DNA of 64,000 bases from Bagarius yarrelli (GCA_005784505.1 VCAZ01000022.1:3613195-3677194), one strand, 5' to 3'. Shown: positions 48,406 through 62,190, counted from the stretch's first letter. Numbers and translations are program-made. The notes: generated from the letters alone by a model not told the origin.

Positions 48406-51183
48406 CGCAAACATCAAAACTGGTTACAGGTTGTGATATTTCCGAAGTTAAAGCTTATTATCTTTTATTAAACAGTTTAAATCAGATGTCAAAAGGACAA
48501 AATAGCAGCAATTGTTAGGACTATGAGTAAGACGGCATTCTGATATGTATGCAAAAGCATGGGCCTGCTTTTTTTTTTTTTTTTTTTTAAAGGCAGACAA
48601 ATAAAACAGGCACATTTTGAGCTAAACAAAACACAACGAGCGTTTAGTGGTATGTGCTGAAAGCAGATCGCTCCACTGAGCTAGTGATGCTTTACGTGAA
48701 CATCTTAATTTACAGATATTAAACAAACAGAACTTAATTAATGTTTTTTTTTATGTTATTCCATAAAGCTGCTTTGACACAATCTGGATTGTTACAAGCG
48801 CTACATAAAACTCTTTGGCTTGAAAATGAGGTAGTCCTTCTGGATGGACTCACAATAACAGAGTTCAGGAAAACACCAAAAAAAGTATTTCAGATTGGAA
48901 ATAAACAAGACAGCTCCCAGATGAAATCCCACATCCCCAAGACTCACTCGATAAAAACTGGCTCAGCATTCTTCTGGTCCTGAGACTATGAATGTAAAAT
49001 ATGTTCTGTCTAGTTTCTTGATGTTTCTTAATATACAGATTGCAACCGTGTCTTTAAAGTAAAAGTAAAACCAAGCGCGTATTTAAATACTATTTTAATA
49101 CCCTACTCATATTGGTAGTGGCCCCCCGAAGCCTGGCAATTACAAAATATATGAGCATGACAGGTAGGGTGGGGAATTTTTTTTTTTAATGGAAGACATA
49201 ATAGTTCTAAAACGTCAGATTTTTCGAGCCCTGGTCTTGCTCAGGTTTAGCCTGCTGCACGAGATTGAGCCGCGCCCACTTGTTTACATGTCACGGTATA
49301 CACGGGATTTAAAAAAAATATATTACGGTTGACACTTTAATTTGCGTATATACCGTCATACCGCCCAGTCCTACTGCACACATATCTAGCTGAGATTAAT
49401 TTGGAATGTTAACGATGTGCTGCGGACCTTAACACCACACCCACTGCGGGTTAAAATCCAGGTTCAGACACTGATAACTGATGCCCTTAACATTTACACC
49501 TCCAGAGAATGGCACTGCGTTGGATGCTAGAATGCATTAAGCTAGAAGTCATGGACATGTTTGGGATCTAACTTTGACACCAATGTCAAAGGTTTTTCGA
49601 GCCTCAGATTCAGGTAATTTGACGCACAGCTGGTCTGAAGGGCAAATCTTGACTGCAGGATCGATAGACACAGTAGGGTTACAGTATCTGGGCTTGGATC
49701 ATTCACACAACCCAATAAGCCGAAGACACTTTGGGACTTTAATACCATTAGGTGAACGGTATTTCCCTTTTTTTGGTGGATTGGGAATTCTCTTGCTAAA
49801 TTCTAGCTTTGCGATTCCTCTTTCTTTTAACAAAATATATATCGAGTTTATTAAAGAGAACTTTACAGAGTGCACGTTGAAACGCTGACCTTTATTTTAA
49901 AAAACACCCGCTCTGTGTGCTACCTTATAAAAAATGAAACACAGGTGAGGGGGAAAAGTTCAAGAGAGCACCATAACGCTCAAAGGTATTAACAGGGTGT
50001 GTGAGTGCGTTTGCATGAAATGCTGAGAATTGCACATGCAAAACATGTAAACATGCAGCACTCGAGTAGAAGCGTCTGATTTTAAAAATACTACCTTATT
50101 TTTAAAGGCATGTTAGCAATAAACCACCATTGCTACAGGACAGAAATCATATTAATCCGTCTCTGTGTAAATAAAGCAACGAAATGAACTTGCACAAGTC
50201 TTGCTAATAAATAATGAAGGGAGGTACTAAAAAAAATATATATATATATATATAGAATAAAAAAAGAAAAGAAAAACAGCAGGACATGAAGGAAAGACCG
50301 ATCTGAATTAGACCGGTAAACAAACGGCACATACAGTATTAAACAGCAGTGTGTGATTTTAAAAAATATTACATCATATCCCTAAAGACATTTTAGCTTA
50401 TACACCAAAACAATGGTAAGGGCCTTGCTCAGGGGCCCAACGATCCTCCGATTGGCCAACGATCTTCCAATCAGCAGTCTAAGAGGCTGTTTACACATCA
50501 CGTCTTTGGTTTGCTTATTTTATTTGGAATGTAGACGCTCAACATAAATAGAAAAGAACAGCGTTTGCATCTGCGCTGCAGTAAGATAGAAACATCTCAA
50601 CTTTCCAGAATGCAACAAGGGCACTGCAGGTCATGTGACAGGAACCAGCTTTTTCGTCAGCTTTTCCATTACACTGAAACCTCAGCAGAAAATGGAGGAG
50701 CACCTCCAGTGTTTCTTGTTCTTTTCTTGGTAAATTAGAGTTATTGGAAGTATTGCCGATTGTTGCTTGGCAATGATGTAGGCCTCCAGAACGCAAGCCA
50801 CCGAGTGCTTTAAAAAGTAGTTGAAACGGTGCACCTAGCATTTCACGCATTTTTTAGGCACGATATTTAAACGGCCACCAATTAAACCACCGAGTCCTCT
50901 GATAATAGTTGTTTTGTCCAAAATTAATAATCCTAACTGAACCTAAATGTTGAGTGGAAACCAAATCAGGATTAATTAGCGTCTAGTTGCATTGCTAGCT
51001 AGGTGTTTCAAGGTGTAGATCACCTTTAGTAGAATTCCAGGCACAAAGCTCAGCCTTATCGCGAGTGTGATCTGATAAATCATTACTGGTGGATTCTAAA
51101 GTTGTTTAAACTTTGCACCTGAAGTTTAACAAAAGATGTCAAAGTCGACTTAACCTGAAAGTCAAGGTATCATTTTAGTTATT

Positions 51184-51303
<120 letters not shown>

Positions 51304-51944
51304 TTTCGGGCAATGCTTTTGTAATGCTGTGCATTTCCTATAGAAGCTAAACAAAGGGAAAAATGGCCGAAACAGACATGCCCCTTGCTCACAGGTTACC
51401 GTACTGTACTGATTCTGAGACTACAGTCTGTTTACAACATTAGCAATCCAGGCATCTCTTTATAAGTGCAAACCTTTATCATCAGGTGACTCATATAACA
51501 AACAGTCTAGCAGGAAGTGGGGTTAAGGCGAGAGGTTTCCTCTAAGAACGCCATGTACCTCGCCGTTTTGTTGAAAAAGATTTTTTTGTCCCTTTCCTCT
51601 GCACTGTTTATCCTCGGTCTTTCCCTTGTTTATCATTTTCCATTTGTCCTCTTGGACTTGCCCACTACACACATGCTTATATTTTTAGGCATCGTTTTCC
51701 TCTTTGCTCACAGTAAGGGGACCAGCACAGACCCACAGCTCATGACTCGTCTCTGAGGACAAGCAGCAGTTCCCACAGACCAGACCGGCAATCCATAAAT
51801 GTTATCAAGTAAAAGTTCAAATTCAACTCGTCACCATAAAGGCTGACACATGAAACCAACCATCTTTATTAAAACTGCTGCTCACGGTGCATCACAGGGT
51901 GTAGCATATACTCCACCCGCATATGTTATCAGACACACCAGTGT

Positions 51945-52315
51945 GATTATTTCTTCATCATGGCACCTGTTAGTGGGTGGGATATATATTAGGCAGAAAG
52001 TAAACACTTTATTCACAAAGTTGAGGTCTTAGGTGCGGGGACGCCGGCGTATGGGCAAGTGTAAGGATTTGAGCAAGTTTGAAAGCAGCATCTCCAAAAC
52101 TGTGGGGTGTTCTAGTCTGCCGTGGTCACGGTTGGCCAAGGCAGGTTGATGCATATGGGGAACAAAGGTCCGATCCAACCGATGCTACTGTAGCTCAACT
52201 TGCTGAACAAAAGGCAATTGGAGCATCAGAACTGGACACTGGTAGAATAAAAGGTCTTGGCCTGGTCTAATGAATTAGGTCTTCTTTTACCTCATGTGGA
52301 TGGCCAGGTGCACAG
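51945..52315 (+). mobile_element. Internally deleted Tc1-like fragment
   Basis: Starts near GTTAGTGGGTGGGATATAT and has GGGCAAGTGTAAGGATTTGA (MGKCKDL), AGCATCTCCAAAACT (SISKT) and GCTACTGTAGCTCAACTTGC (ATVAQLA). These are the N-terminal blocks of a Tc1 transposase in order but with large deletions. No intact frame remains. Confidence 0.65.
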
Positions 52316-53639
52316 CGCTAACCTGGGGAACACATGGCACTATGGGGGGAATTTAAGCAGGCTGGCGGAGGCAGCGAGATGACCGGGAGGACGGGTGCTG
52401 CTCTTTAGTTCCGATTGAGTCCCAGCTCCCCGGAAGAGGCTTTAGGTTTGACAGAGACACCGACTATTTTTACATTATAGTAAATTCCCTCTAGGATTTC
52501 TAAAACCAAAGGTATTTTTTGACATTGAGTTTCTTGTGCCTTTTTTTTTTTTACTTGGCATAACTGAAATAATATAATTGTTCTTTTGTAGTACTCTTAG
52601 TGAAGACACATAAGTAGTTGGTTTTTTTTTTTCAATCATAGCTGTGCTCATGTTTAACAGGCTTAAATTAAAGACAGCTTTGACTAAATGTCTGATCTCG
52701 TATGATACATTCTGGCCCACGGCTCTGGAAATGCTAGGGGATTTCTAAAACCATGTACACACCTCAGAATATCCCAGTTATTTTTTTAAACATTACACCT
52801 TAGTGAGACACGCCAAGTGAGCACGCCAGAGCAAAGTGAGGAACAAGTAACACTGCGTCACAGGCTTAAGGTTCCAGAAGCTGTAAAAGTCACTTACATG
52901 CCTTTTCAGGTATGTACACAGGCACACCAAGACCTTTCACAAAGGCCACACTATTTTACACATGGCTAAAACGGTCACTTCGCACAGCCTTTTCTTTGTC
53001 ACATCCTCTCTTTTCGTACAGCAGGAGCTCCTCTGTTCTATCGGTACAAAAATATGCAAATTAAAATTAGAAATATCATTTCTCGGCTGCACGCAAGTAT
53101 ATTTTGCATTATTTCCAGTGTTCCAAGCTTGCTAGTCGTGCTATATACTAGTGGTAGGGGGAAAAAATGAATTCATCGTATAAGTACATATTCTGGTGAT
53201 TTCGCTCAATTTGGACCAAGCTGGACAAACTCCTGGGACATTATATTGGATTTTGTGAGGACAAAGGTATCGTTTATAAGAGCTATAAAAGTGTACAAAG
53301 TGGCGGGTTTTAGGGATTTGTGCTCGTTCTGCGTCGTGGATAACACCGGGTTTTGTACACCGTTGCAGGTGCTTGAGCCAAGATGCAGTGCGTCCTTACA
53401 GCGTGTTCTCCAAGTGTTCTTCATATTTGTTATAATAATCTGACATTTGAATGTTTCATTTAGAGCTTCTTCATCCTGAACACAAAAGAAACCATAAAAG
53501 AAAATGAATGAAACCAAATAATTTTAGGATGAATGATACAGAAATTCCAACTATAAAAAAAAAAGCATTGAAACTTCAACTCTGGTTAAGCTGTAAAGAT
53601 GTAAACGTGTATTTACACAGCAGAGGAATTAGAAAAAAA

Positions 53640-53715
53640 ATAAAGTGTAAATTAAGAATTGGTTTGGAATCGGATTGGATCGTAAAGTACCTAAAGATTC
53701 CCAGCCCTACTATTT
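53640..53715 (-). mobile_element. hAT-type terminal fragment
   Basis: On the complement it begins GTAGGGCTGGGAATCTTTAG, then TTTACGATCCAATCCGATTC, a common fish hAT end. The partner end was not found. Confidence 0.45.
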
Positions 53716-54599
53716 ACTCCTACGATGCACGCTTCAGCATCCCAGCCTCCAATGTGCAGCCTTCCAATGGGCCTGGAACAGATTTGTTTTCCTTTGTTCC
53801 TCTACATGGCCATTATTTTTGCCCTGTACTGTTCCATTCTAGCGTCTGTAATCCGGCTAGAAGACAAACTTCTGAAACTGCAGCAGACGGGACTAAACCA
53901 GATACTGAAATCAGGTAAACTTTTGTTACTTTCAGAATAAATACAAAACAAAAAAAAATTAGACCCAAGGCGTCTGCATAAGGGGTTCTACCCCTCCTCT
54001 TTTCCTGCATATAGGGCAGATTAGCGCTGGGTCAGCGAGAGGAAATGCGCTCGAGGTGACGCCGCACTGCATTCTTTCGGCTTCCTGTTTCTTTAGCTTT
54101 TTTGCCATAGATCTTCCGTTTAAGCGCGTTTGCAAAGACAGGGCAACGAAAGACAATCAGCAGTCAGGAAATGCTGCCTACAGTAAACAATTAACAACCC
54201 TGTAAAAGGAAACCCACAAAAGGGAGCAACTTTTTGGGGGACAACAATTGCTATTACTTTTCAAAAGAATGACCTCACTTAAATAATGCAAGAAATAGAA
54301 CAATCTCCATTAGCGACAACATTAATGAACTTGAACGCATACGATGGGCACTTTAATATCCCATGAGCCCTCAGGAGTGAGACTTGGTCATGTTTGAAAA
54401 AGAATGGAAGGTGTTTAAAGTAGCTGGAAAAAAGGTTGTTAATTATTACTTGTTCTTCTGATAGTCTAATTAAATGTTTATGCTGTGTGATGATGCAAGT
54501 CAGGTGAAATGTGCACATGGTGGATGTGATTTCTGCCCATTTATACATGTTTGTGATTTGTCATCAATACATTCACTCATTATATCCATTCACAATAGT

Positions 54600-54785
54600 A
54601 CAAGAGCAAACGCTTTATCCACACCGACTTACATTTATCTATTGCTTTAACACAACCGAGCAATCGGAGGTTAGGGGCCTTGCACAGGGGCCCAACAGTG
54701 GGAACTCATTGCTGCTGGAAATCGAACCCACAAGCTTTCTAATGGCAGTCCACCACTTTAACCACCACACTACCACTTCCCCCTA
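54600..54785 (-). mobile_element. tRNA-type SINE, minus orientation
   Basis: The minus strand has GTGTGGTGGTTAAAGTGGTG, GGGTTCGATTTCC as a B box, and GTGCAAGGCCCCTAACCTCC. It ends in the TAAGTCGGTGTGGATAAAGC motif. It lies upstream of ARHGDIA. Confidence 0.75.
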
Positions 54786-55130
54786 TAGTATAACTCACAT
54801 TTACATCTTCAGTCACTTACGTTGATCTTATCGATCTTTACACAGCTGAACACGTGGGTTAAAGGCCTCGGAATGACAGTCGGATTCGTCATTAAAATTA
54901 AAAAGAAATTACAAAGAAAAGAAAAAAAAAACTGTCAGCAGCGATTTTCTAGTCGAAGCAGGAGAAGTTGCAGGGGCGGCATGAGAGGGGTGATGTTGCG
55001 CGCGCGGACACACGCGAGACAGACACCGCCCTGTTTTTACAGCCATCGAACTAACTAGAAACTGAGCCAGGACGGAAGAGGAAGCGCACCGCGTGTGCAC
55101 CTGTAATTAATATACAAATTCAGATTTTTC

Positions 55131-55131
<1 letters not shown>

Positions 55132-55182
<51 letters not shown>
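55132..55182. repeat. (TA)n microsatellite
   Basis: About 50 nt of pure TA between ARHGDIA and ALYREF. Confidence 0.95.
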
Positions 55183-55186
<4 letters not shown>

Positions 55187-55439
55187 GGTAATATCGGGTT
55201 AAAGCACGCGCTTCTCTAAAAATTAACACGGATAAAATTAAATCAGGTCAAAAAGCATCACGAGCACTATAAACTCCACAACTGATCCAAACTCCCTTCC
55301 CCCTAAAAACGGACTTTGTTCTACTCGTTTCTTTTCTAACTTTTACGCAAATTGCGAGGAATTAACATAAAAAAGAGAGTAAAATAAAGGAAATAAACCA
55401 ACGTTTGTTCCTTTTCCTCCGCAATTGAACTGTCTATAC

Positions 55440-55640
55440 AGGAAGTTGCACGCTTTTCCTTCCACCCGCATCGCGGCAACCGCCCCTACAATATCCATCA
55501 TTCCGATTGGTTCCTGGATTATTAGCGTGCTCTGATTGGAGAATTACATTTGATCTTTTTTAAAGTAGGGGCGGGATCTGCCAAAAGACGGGTGGAGAAA
55601 AAAAAAAAACCTTGCTCGTTTGCTAGGCTAGCGGAACGGC
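55440..55640 (-). promoter_or_regulatory. Candidate ARHGDIA promoter (CCAAT boxes and GC box)
   Basis: Read on the minus strand, two CCAAT boxes (near 55550 and 55510) are followed by GGGGCGG and a CpG-rich stretch. The block lies 11 kb upstream of the ARHGDIA coding start, which must have at least one further 5' exon. It is the clearest minus-strand promoter-like block between ARHGDIA and ALYREF, but the assignment is inference. Confidence 0.35.
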
Positions 55641-56809
55641 TTTGCAACGCCCATTAGAGATATAAAAAAAAATGTCAAAAGTTGGAAAAAGTTAGCCGTA
55701 AATCGCGGTCTGTCTGTAAACGCAGAAACAATGTGATTTATTATAGATTTAAAAAAAAAAAAAATCGGCATTAGCGAATCTCAAAAAATATTAATTTCCC
55801 AGCTAGCAAATGTCTGTTCTGATTAGGTTACAGGAACGCGGATGAAAATGTTCCCCCAGAAAAATTAGCACAACATTAATTTATGGTTATTTCAACATTT
55901 TGAGAACATTTGAGTACCAATACCGACATATAGACGTTTTAAAGAACACTATTCCAGGAACAGTATCTCCCAACCTTACAAAAACATATCCTACCTATTA
56001 ATCACGGTATGAGAACATTCCACAAGCGTTATGAGCCGAACATTTGGACAACTTTTAAAGAACGTTCGAGAAAAATGTGGGAACGTTTCCGGTCAGCTGG
56101 GGCTGGAGAATCATCCGGAAAGTAACTCGATTCAAAGCGTTTACATTACAGCTAGTTAGCCATTGTGCTAGTATTCATGAGTGACTAAATGTAACGCATT
56201 TTTTTTTTGGGGGGGATTATTATTTGTTACATTTCAGCGGTTGCTTTGTTTGTAGTAAATTTATTGTAAGCTTCATTTTGTTTTGTTTTTTCTTGAAAAT
56301 CAGCCATTTCAACTTTACCACAGGCGAAGAGCCTCAACCAAAAAAAGGCCCCATTTCTGACCGTGGCTTCAGTTTAACTCTTGAAGTCTTCCTGTGAATT
56401 ATTTAACTTTTGTCGGCGTGAATTAACTGTTCATAAATCATAACAGAATATTATCAGCTAACAGGCGCGTGTCATTACACAGACAATAACCGTAAGTAGC
56501 ATGTGATAAAAAACCCGACGACTCGCACTGGCAACGCAAAAAGCCGCATAAATACAGAAACGCAACGGAAAGGGGAAAAAAACCCCAAACAATTTTCAAG
56601 AAGTAATAACTGTTTATAGAGTCTTTGCTGCCAGAACAGGAAACTACTTCAGATTTGGTTTAAGTTTCCGCTAATGTTAGCTTGAAAAGCTCGCGACAAA
56701 ATTCATAAATACAACCTAAGCTGCTTTTAATGTTTTCCGGTTATTTAACGAATTAACCCACCGCAAAATATATGTAACGTTTTGTTTCTTTATTTCTGTC
56801 ATTTAAAAG

Positions 56810-57060
56810 CGCTTACCGTAGAGATGCAGGTACTCTCAGGGAGTCGATAGCTATAGCGCGAGCTTCTACTGACTTTTCAATGGCGCGAGGAGGGAGAGGC
56901 GATGTCAGACAGCCACCCGCTTCCGGGAATACCGGAGCGCGCGCGCACACACACACACACACGCGCGCGCGCCTGCCCGTTCTTGCGCATGCGCACAGCC
57001 AAAACCATTCCACCAACCAGAAACGAGCCGAAATCCGGCGTCGTAAAAACGGTTTTTTTT
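56810..57060 (-). promoter_or_regulatory. CpG-rich block with splice donor, second candidate ARHGDIA 5' exon
   Basis: The block contains GCGCGCGC runs and ETS-like CTTCCGG. On the minus strand it ends in a good donor (CTACG|GTAAGC) near 56815. These are features of a CpG-island first exon. It could be an alternative first exon of ARHGDIA, whose coding start lies 12.5 kb downstream with an unspliced acceptor. Confidence 0.4.
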
Positions 57061-58188
57061 TTTTGTGAAGTAAAATCACGTTTAAACGTTGTAGTTTTAA
57101 TGCCACGGAAAAAATTCCGAGATTCAAGTCCTAATATTTTACTAAAATTACGAGAATGTTGTGAAAATATTTTTTTTAAAACTCAAACTCTTTTTTACAT
57201 TAAAGAAAACAACTTTTTCAGCTACAGTCTTAATTTACTTTTTTTTGCTCCGTTTTCGTGTATAGTTGAAACCAAGACAACGCAGCAGTTATACTGTTAC
57301 AGACAATATGTAAACAAAAGTTACAAGAAATGTTTAAAATGTTTTCACGATGGAAAAAAAAATAATTAATTTTTATTAAAAACCATGATTAGAAAGTCTG
57401 ATTCAATCATTAAGGAATTGTGAGTAGCTTCATTCTCTATTGGGTCATAGGGGCAGCTACACTTTGGGGTTATATTAAAAAAAATAAATAAAACACCCCC
57501 ACTTGATTTAGGAACAGCCACAGCTCAGCTGAAACAGTAAACAAATTGTTTAATGTTACTTTTACGGAGTGAAAACAGTTAACACTTCTCCCTAATACTT
57601 GGTACCCTACACCAATTCTATACCAGCAATTATTATTACTGTTAATTTCTTTAAGAAAATATTTAAACAGCTACATAACCTCACACAGAAAAGGAAAGCC
57701 ATTTTTCAGCCCCCACCCGACAGAATTAGAAAGCCACTTGACTCTTTGCTCCACAGCTGGAGAAATTACTTTTGCAGTAGGCTGTAAAAATCAGGTTTTA
57801 TAAAATGATTTTCTTGAAAACAAACTCAGCAAACCCCAGTCCCAAGTATGCTATTGATTTAAGAAAAAAAATGCAGAAAGTCTAAAATGCGGTTTAATAA
57901 ACTCATAATACCCGACTCAAAACACCACAGAACGTACAGATGGGTAAAGTGGGGGCTATACACAAATTGATGTGCAACAAACTGCCTTGGAAGCGACCCA
58001 ATCAGTTACACAGCATAAACAGCACCAGAGCAACATTTGTACACAATTTATTCCAACTGCTGGGATACAAAAGAAAGCAGAGTCATTTCTTGGATACTAT
58101 GTACTGCAGGTTTTATTACAATGAACTGCAAAGAGAAGGTAAAGACAAGCACCTTCACACTAGCGTTCTACTGTCAGACACAGTTTTC

Positions 58189-58189
<1 letters not shown>

Positions 58190-58243
<54 letters not shown>

Positions 58244-58302
58244 AAAAATTCAAAAAACAAAATGGTTAAAAAAAAAGAAGAAGAAGAAAAAAAAAAAAAA
58301 AC
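58190..58302. repeat. Poly(A)-rich tract in the ALYREF 3' UTR
   Basis: About 52 A residues in a row, then A-rich sequence with a GAA stretch. In the ALYREF sense it is a long oligo(U) tract about 130-245 nt after the stop codon. Confidence 0.9.
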
Positions 58303-58433
58303 GCATTTAAAAAGGGGAAAATCTTGTACACATTCAAAATCACTTCCAAAAGTCACGTAAAATGTAAAACGTCCGGCATTTCAAAGCGGTAACAACCATT
58401 CCAAGATGTTGCAGCTTAAACAGACCAGGTGGT

Positions 58434-58908
58434 TTAGCTGGTGTCCATCTGTAAAGAAAGCAAAAGAAAGCAAAGTTACAACCTGAAAAGTTCAGTTAAA
58501 AAGATATATTTAAGTAAATAAAAAGGAAATTTGAGCATACTCTGGCATTGTAGGCATCTAGCTGGGCATCTAATTCCTCTGCTGAAAGCTGCTGTTTGTT
58601 ATTTCCTCTACCACCTCTGCCACGGCCTCGGAGTCCTCCACCACCCCGACCTCCCCGTCCTCTCTGCATACCGCCAAAGCTCCCCATCTTGTTTCGGTTC
58701 ATGCCTCCGCCGCGACTTACACTGCAAAGTAACATTTTGTTTATTTAGGACTGGTCAAAATTATACTTGCACGTCAAAAATAATAACACTTACCCCTGCA
58801 TTGGAGCGCGTCTCTGCGGGTCAATCTGCGATGTGACTTGCTGAATATTCATTGGACGACCTGGGATAAAGCCCAATGAAGACCAAAACATTGGGATGAG
58901 GAAAGCAG

Positions 58909-58948
<40 letters not shown>

Positions 58949-61012
58949 GCATAAGGAAAAAGAAATAGCTACCATCAAGAGGAACACCGTTGTATTGCTT
59001 CATCGCTTTTAAAGCGTCCGCTTTCCTCTCAAAATGAACATCTGCTGTGCCGAGACTGCGTCCCGACCGGTCGTAATGGACTGCAGCCTTCTTCAAGGTG
59101 CCAAATTCTGCAAAAAGCTCCTGTAACGGAAAACCAGAAGCATGAACCTCAACCAGTTGAGACCCTGTACATGTTGACCATACACCAGTATTCTTTTAAC
59201 TGCTATATTCATAAAACAATACCTGGATGTCCGCATCAGAGACCCCAAAGTCGAGATTGGATACAAGCAGCTTTCCTCCAGTTTCCACTCCGGCACCACC
59301 ACCACCGCCGCCGCCTACAGAACTGGCACTGTAGCCGTTGTCGAACAGGTCATGCTGCCACTTGTCGGGGAGCTGCTTGGGCTGCAACAAACGAAAGAGA
59401 ACGCACCTGCTGACTTCGGATCCCGTCTCTCACTGACAGTCCACACGGCTGGGTGCTGGGGCAAGCAGGGGGCTCCACCTCAACAAGGCCAACGGCACCC
59501 AGCTAACTGTATTCAGTGCGATCCAGCAACCCCTGACCATCCATTCACCACATACAAGTAACTCAATGCACAAAAGACGGCAAAAAGCGACAGAACAAGT
59601 GCAGGAAACTGTGCACGCTAAAACCAAATCAAAATCAAGAGACAAAGATTAAAACTGGGCAAATTTGTTCAGGTGTTAGGATGGGGAAAAAAACCCTGTC
59701 CCAACAGCTTAAAGCTTTGGGAAATTTGTAATCCTAACCATTCTGGGGCAAATCATCACCTGGGGGCCTAATGTTATCTTCCTGCTCACCCACCAAACAG
59801 CAACTATATTATAGGCTACATTACCCCAAAACCCTCCAAAAGTCTTTGTCGTTCACTTTAAATGAATCCTAGACCTCCAGAAGTGGTGATGTTCCATGGC
59901 TGATTTTCTGATCTTTCCACTGGGGAGAAAAAATGGCGCGGGATGAAACGCTGAAGTCCATTGAGGGTGTGATGGAAAAACATGTCCATAATGGCCGGGT
60001 GTGTATAGTATAAGCCATTGCGACCAACCAGCGTCCATTTTGAAACCTCGACACACCGTGTAAAGTTATAAATAAATTAAAAAAAAAAAAACCCACGCAT
60101 TCAATATTTACGAGCTGACGAATGCTCGAGTACGAATCCTACAGTCCACTTATAGTATTTAAACGCTATTAAATCAGAGTATTGCTAAGCTCTAAAGGGG
60201 GATATGGGAACACGGACCCCTCCCAGACAAAGGATTCCGCAAAGAACCACAGGCCGCACACGACTTCAGCTTGTAAAAAACGACCAAAAAAATGCTGAAA
60301 TCTTCCCAGTTGAGTTGTTGGTCATCTTGTGGGGTTTTCGGGCGTCGAGCATCAGCCGTGAAGAAACACACAAAAGTTGAAAAGCCACCATTTCAACGTC
60401 GAGCGGCTGCATCCAAAATGGCGCCGAACGCTGAAGGTTAGCCGATTAGCCACGATGTAGACAAGTTAGCCCTTTTACTCCATACTGTAGATTTCTCAAA
60501 GCGACGAACAGACAAAAATTGGGGTGTGGGGAGGAGAGAGAATATTATGCACAACTTAAAGAGCCAATTTTAACGAGCTTCTCCATTTTACATCAAATTT
60601 CGAGAGAAACTCCAGAGGGGCATGTAGCACGGCTGACTAGCAAGCTAGCCATCGCGTATGCTAGCAAGCCTAGAAAAGGAAACATGGGGACTTCACCCAG
60701 GCATTTTTGGATGTGCGCAAGGTTCGGTCCACTTTCTCAGCCAATTTTTCTTTAGCTTTCTCCTACCCTGCTGTATGGCGTGGGTCTGCTTCTGCCACGA
60801 CTCAGGTTCTGCCGGTTCCTCATGGGGCCTGAGCCGCCGCCGCGGCCTCCAAAGCCGCCGCCAGCGTTAGCTCCGAGCCGCCCGGCGCCTCCTGCACCGC
60901 GGCTGCCGCCACGGCCTCGACCACCTCTTCCACCGCGGCCGCCTGCTCCTCCTCGCTGCTGCTTAGTCTGCTTGATAATGTCGTCCAACGACATATCCAT
61001 CTTGTCTACCAT
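58434..61012 (-). CDS. alyref: ALYREF, Aly/REF mRNA export factor (THO complex subunit 4)
   Basis: Nuclear RNA-binding adaptor of the TREX complex that hands spliced mRNA to NXF1. Exons 60767-61012, 59223-59381, 58973-59120, 58794-58860, 58541-58721 and 58434-58448 join in phase to give 271 aa. The protein has the N-terminal UAP56-binding motif (MDMSLDDIIK), an RGG-rich arm, an RRM at about residues 116-190 (RNP2 LLVSNL at 119-124, RNP1-type LGTADVHF at 158-165), a second RGG arm, and the C-terminal motif QQLSAEELDAQLDAY. The last exon codes only MDTS. A Gly run after DNGYSAS before the RRM is longer than in human. Intron 1 (1.4 kb) holds two YY1-like motifs and intron 3 is only 112 bp. It follows MCRIP1 and precedes ARHGDIA on the same strand. 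Confidence 0.97.
60412..60426. promoter_or_regulatory. YY1-like motif in ALYREF intron 1
   Basis: CCAAAATGGCGCC resembles the YY1 consensus AAnATGGCGGC and lies about 340 bp inside intron 1. A second related motif, AAAATGGCGCG, is at about 59930-59940. Intronic clusters downstream of the start are typical of YY1-regulated housekeeping genes. Confidence 0.4.
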
Positions 61013-61205
61013 TGTTTAACCTGGTTAACGCGGCTACTGACTAAAAGGGGGGGAAAAAACTACAACAAAAACAGCTACTCTGCCCCTACAACAACTAGAT
61101 TTTATTAAGAGCTGGGAAAGGCGCCTCTTATAACGGGAAGACGATGACGTAGGGAAGCGATATGACGCGCGGTAAGCACTTCCGGTATGACTGAACCAAT
61201 CACGT
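61013..61205 (-). promoter_or_regulatory. ALYREF proximal promoter
   Basis: Immediately upstream of the ALYREF ATG are a CRE half-site TGACGT (61145-61150), several CpGs, an ETS-type CTTCCGG (61179-61185) and a CCAAT sequence (61196-61200; on the minus strand this reads ATTGG). No TATA box was noticed. The arrangement fits a TATA-less housekeeping promoter. Confidence 0.5.
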
Positions 61206-61689
61206 TAAGCCGATGTTGTACATTAAACCTAATCTAAAGAGGTGTCTTGGTCTATTTATAACAAAAAAAAAAAAAAACCCAGTATTTTCTAATAAATTGA
61301 GCAAATTTCTGTCTATGGAATCTGTATTTTTTTTTTTAAATATTGTTTTGTTTTGAAATATTATTTGAATACTATCTCCACTTCCAGGATTCTTAAAGCT
61401 TTAAAATCTTTTATGTTGTGTATAAAGTGTGGTATTTATGCTCTCTTGTTAACACTGGGCATATATATATATATATACGCACACAATATATGATCTATTT
61501 TATGAAACGTTGTCTTTAACCACTGTTTATTAAAGTATTATTATATTAAGTTTATTACGGAATATTTAGCTGTGTACCAATATAGGCGATTAAAATGAGA
61601 AAATAATTAATGTTTATATAGCAACAATATTAATAATAATGATAGAATTGCAGCTGTAAAAGATCAAACAAAAAGAATAATTACACCCC

Positions 61690-62190
61690 CACAGGCAGCA
61701 GCACTTCTTCTATCAGCAAACACGGTGAGTTCAGTTGATACCAAAGAGCTCGATATTGGTTCTAATCTGACCACAACATTTTCACCCTGTTCTTTTCTGA
61801 AGCAAAGTTCAATCCGGCCTGTACATGTGCTTTCTTAAACAGGTGGACATTGCAGGCGCTGCAGGATTTCAGTCATAGTGTTTCTAATTCCTTTCTTGGT
61901 GACTGCGGTACCAGATGACTTGAGATTATTAACTGTGTAGTTCTGGGCTAATTTCTCACCATTCTCATGATCATTTTCATGAGTTAAGATGGAGCCCTAG
62001 ACCACGAGAGATTGATAGTTATTTTGCATGAACCTCACAACAACCTGTTTGGTTGGTCAAGTATAAGTTTGGCCAATTTTTACAAAATTATTGTTGTATA
62101 TATAATTTATTTAAAAAAAGGGTCATTACTAAACATGTTCAAACTCTTGTGGCTGCAGTCGACAGTTATTGAAAATAAAGAAGAAAACTG
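61690..62190 (-). mobile_element. Tc1-like relic between ALYREF and MCRIP1
   Basis: The stretch contains antisense transposase-type blocks such as GGCGCTGCAGGATTTCAGTC, TTTCTTGGTGACTGCGGTAC, TCTCATGATCATTTTCATGA and CATGAACCTCACAACAACC, in the order found in Tc1-like elements. It is riddled with indels and has no open frame. Confidence 0.6.
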
